Assembly: GCA_023251335.1 (NCBI GenBank)
Contig: JAHEZA010000181.1
Coordinates: 1 to 5,875 of the forward strand
Length of the DNA stretch: 5,875 nucleotides
From: Chitinophagaceae bacterium
GTDB lineage: Bacteria; Bacteroidota; Bacteroidia; Chitinophagales; Chitinophagaceae
Direction of reading: 5' to 3'
The notes under the pieces were generated by a model, which was not told where the DNA came from, made no database searches, and was given only the letters and a program-made list of their open reading frames with translations. A program made the translations under genes and the position numbers. Below, one piece after another: positions 4,139 to 5,875 of this stretch. The stretch's first letter is position 1. Every line of letters begins with the position of its first letter.

Positions 4139-5875
4139 ATGAAAAGTAGCAGTAAAATCACGGAGATCCCTGTTCCTGCTGAAAAAAAAGGTTTAGAAAA
4201 CCCGAAAATTAAATTGTTGCGTGACCGGTTAGACTATTTTGAAAATGAAAAAAAAATTCTACTGGACTTAAGCGACGCCATTATCAAAGTACGGGAAAAA
4301 GATGATCTCATCAAAGTGTTTGCATCAAAACTTAAAGGCCTTTTTTATTTTACTCATGCGGTTATATCCCTGATTGATAAACAAAATAAAACCTATTACC
4401 CCTTTCTATTTGACACTTCAGCGATGCATATTAAGCACCCGTCTGAATTACCTTCTTTACTGCTTAATCAATATTTCCTTGACGATCCTTTTATAGAAAT
4501 GACTGAAGGACGTGATACTCCTACTGCTTTTCTTTTAGATGAGATCATGGATAAACCCGGAATTCCAGCATTCCTTCAGCTCAATTATGAAACCGGGATT
4601 AAGCAGGCGATGATTGAGAAGTTGAAAAATAAAATGGAAACGATTGGTTTTGTGTTGATTTATTCTGACAGAAAAAAGAAATTTCCGGATGAATTCAAAA
4701 ATGTTTTGCATGCGATTTCGCCACTCTTATCTAATGCAGTAGCTAATATTATTATCAATGATGAAATAAAGGAAAAAGAATTCGTTACCCAAACACTTTT
4801 GAGGTTAAGCAACGACATGGTAAGCGTGCGTGAAAAATCCGATCTCTTACATGTAATCAGTGTGAGCCTGAAGAAAGTGATCTATTTTACGCACTGCGTT
4901 ATGCTGGGGCTTGATGAGGATGGAAAAACATACCATACTTTTTTAACCGACCCCGGATCGCGCATAAAGGAATTCCCGGAATATGATGATATTATCACGA
5001 GGGCCAACCCAGTAAATGATGGGATCTTTAATGTGGCTTCCCAATCTGAAAAGCCTTTTGTTATTGAGATGGAATCTTTTAACCGGCCAAAAGTGCCGGA
5101 CTGGTTTAAATTAAATTATGCAACAGGTGCAAAAGAGATCTTATTTAAAATGCTACCGGATGATAGCAAACGCAAACACGCATTACTTCTGTTTTCTGAT
5201 AAAACAAATGGTTTTAATGAAAACTCTTTTGAAATAATTGATCGTATTGCAAGCCAGCTTTCTACCGCAGTAAAAAATATTGTTGCCAATGAAGAAATAC
5301 TGAACAAAGAAAAAGACAAATCATTTTTACTCGAATTCAGTCATGAAATTGCGGCAGCAAGAACAAAAAATGAATTAAGCGTGGCTATTCATACAGCGCT
5401 AAAAAAGCTAAGCGAAATCAGGGCTTATTTCATAAGAGTTATCAATGAAGACGGCATAACGATGAGTCCTTTCATGCACGACGATGATGTATTTTACATA
5501 AAAGATCCGGCGTTTAAGCAATTGCTTGAAACAAAAATTCCTATTAATAAAGGCATAACGGGACGCGTGATGCGCGCCAATGGCCCGGTTACGATTGATT
5601 TTGTTGAGGAAGTGGAACAGGGCAACACCGATCATTACATAGAATTTTGGAAAGGCCTGGGACCAAAGAAATCTTTATTCCAAAAAATGATTGGCGCTTC
5701 TTTGGGCGTTGGTGATAAAAAAGTAGCGGTTCTTTGGGTGATCACACCACAGATGAATAAAACACTTTTTGATGGAATATGCGCACAAATTTCTGTTGCC
5801 ATTGCCAACATTCAAGCCAACGAAGAAATTGTGAAACGCGAGCAGGAAAAATCATTTCTTCTTGATTTCAGCAAC
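4139..5875 (+). CDS. Multi-GAF domain signalling protein, 3' end outside window
   Basis: The frame opens with ATG at 4139, directly preceded by an in-frame TGA at 4136-4138, and stays open to the window edge: 579 codons with no stop. After a polar N-terminus of about 35 residues come three GAF-like units (about 41-219, 220-396 and 397-573) and the first six residues of a fourth. Each unit begins with a signature helix: LLDLSDAI (41-48), LLRLSNDM (220-227), LLEFSHEI (397-404) and LLDFSN (574-579). Units are joined by charged linkers, NDEIKEKEF, NEEILNKEKDKSF and NEEIVKREQEKSF, resembling signalling helices. GAF domains are cytoplasmic small-ligand or redox sensors. No membrane segment, signal peptide or catalytic output domain is visible. 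Related Bacteroidota proteins carry a histidine kinase or a sigma-54-interacting AAA+ module after such GAF arrays; which applies here lies outside the window. Residues 70-92 and 249-271 align without gaps (YFTH..D), so units 1 and 2 are the closest pair, while unit 3 is more diverged. Confidence 0.8.
   Translation, partial: MKSSSKITEIPVPAEKKGLENPKIKLLRDRLDYFENEKKILLDLSDAIIKVREKDDLIKVFASKLKGLFYFTHAVISLIDKQNKTYYPFLFDTSAMHIKHPSELPSLLLNQYFLDDPFIEMTEGRDTPTAFLLDEIMDKPGIPAFLQLNYETGIKQAMIEKLKNKMETIGFVLIYSDRKKKFPDEFKNVLHAISPLLSNAVANIIINDEIKEKEFVTQTLLRLSNDMVSVREKSDLLHVISVSLKKVIYFTHCVMLGLDEDGKTYHTFLTDPGSRIKEFPEYDDIITRANPVNDGIFNVASQSEKPFVIEMESFNRPKVPDWFKLNYATGAKEILFKMLPDDSKRKHALLLFSDKTNGFNENSFEIIDRIASQLSTAVKNIVANEEILNKEKDKSFLLEFSHEIAAARTKNELSVAIHTALKKLSEIRAYFIRVINEDGITMSPFMHDDDVFYIKDPAFKQLLETKIPINKGITGRVMRANGPVTIDFVEEVEQGNTDHYIEFWKGLGPKKSLFQKMIGASLGVGDKKVAVLWVITPQMNKTLFDGICAQISVAIANIQANEEIVKREQEKSFLLDFSN
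4259..5857 (+). repeat. Tandem protein-level repeat: three GAF units of 179, 177 and 177 residues
   Basis: Measured from the LL of each LLxxS signature, unit 1 covers 4259-4795, unit 2 4796-5326 and unit 3 5327-5857; unit 4 begins at 5858. The linker asparagine of NDEI/NEEI (residues 207, 384 and 561) recurs at exactly 177 residues. The two extra residues of unit 1 lie between D92 and N149. The repeat is visible in protein only, since the DNA copies have diverged strongly, so this is an old internal duplication. Confidence 0.75.

Noticed and set aside
5116..5635. Two minus-strand open frames (5116-5319 and 5408-5635)
   Set aside because: Both are antisense to the continuous multi-GAF reading frame and show no domain features.

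Overview
The window looks like chromosomal DNA of a member of the Bacteroidota, most likely a Sphingobacteriaceae-type soil or freshwater bacterium. This rests on the AT-rich base composition, A-rich start regions without a usable Shine-Dalgarno sequence, several matches to the Bacteroidota -7 promoter element TAnnTTTG, and the character of the proteins. The genus is an inference and cannot be settled from the sequence alone.

Layout from left to right. Positions 1-123 hold the last 40 codons of an ABC-2 type transporter permease (+). Positions 231-506 (-) encode a small UBP-type zinc-finger protein. Positions 507-1000 carry no convincing gene, only two hairpins, short direct repeats and promoter-like elements. 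A probable two-gene unit on the + strand follows: a small YjdJ-like GNAT acetyltransferase (1001-1300) and, 17 nt later, a DUF5996 protein (1318-2220). The DUF5996 gene converges on a 14-helix DHA2-family MFS drug exporter (2234-3790, -) with only 13 nt between the stop codons. A divergent intergenic region (3791-4138) separates the exporter from a large + strand gene that starts at 4139 and runs off the right edge. That gene has at least 579 codons and encodes three tandem GAF sensor units of about 177-179 residues plus the first residues of a fourth.

How the genes relate. This is mostly a set of independent housekeeping or accessory genes. The GNAT/DUF5996 pair is the only likely operon. 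The exporter and the GAF protein are divergent and share an upstream region, so a regulatory link is possible but unproven. No mobile element, CRISPR array, tRNA or rRNA was seen. The most interesting object is the multi-GAF protein: its repeat is clearly measurable, but its output domain lies outside the window. I found no convincing evidence of a new defence or other undescribed system here.
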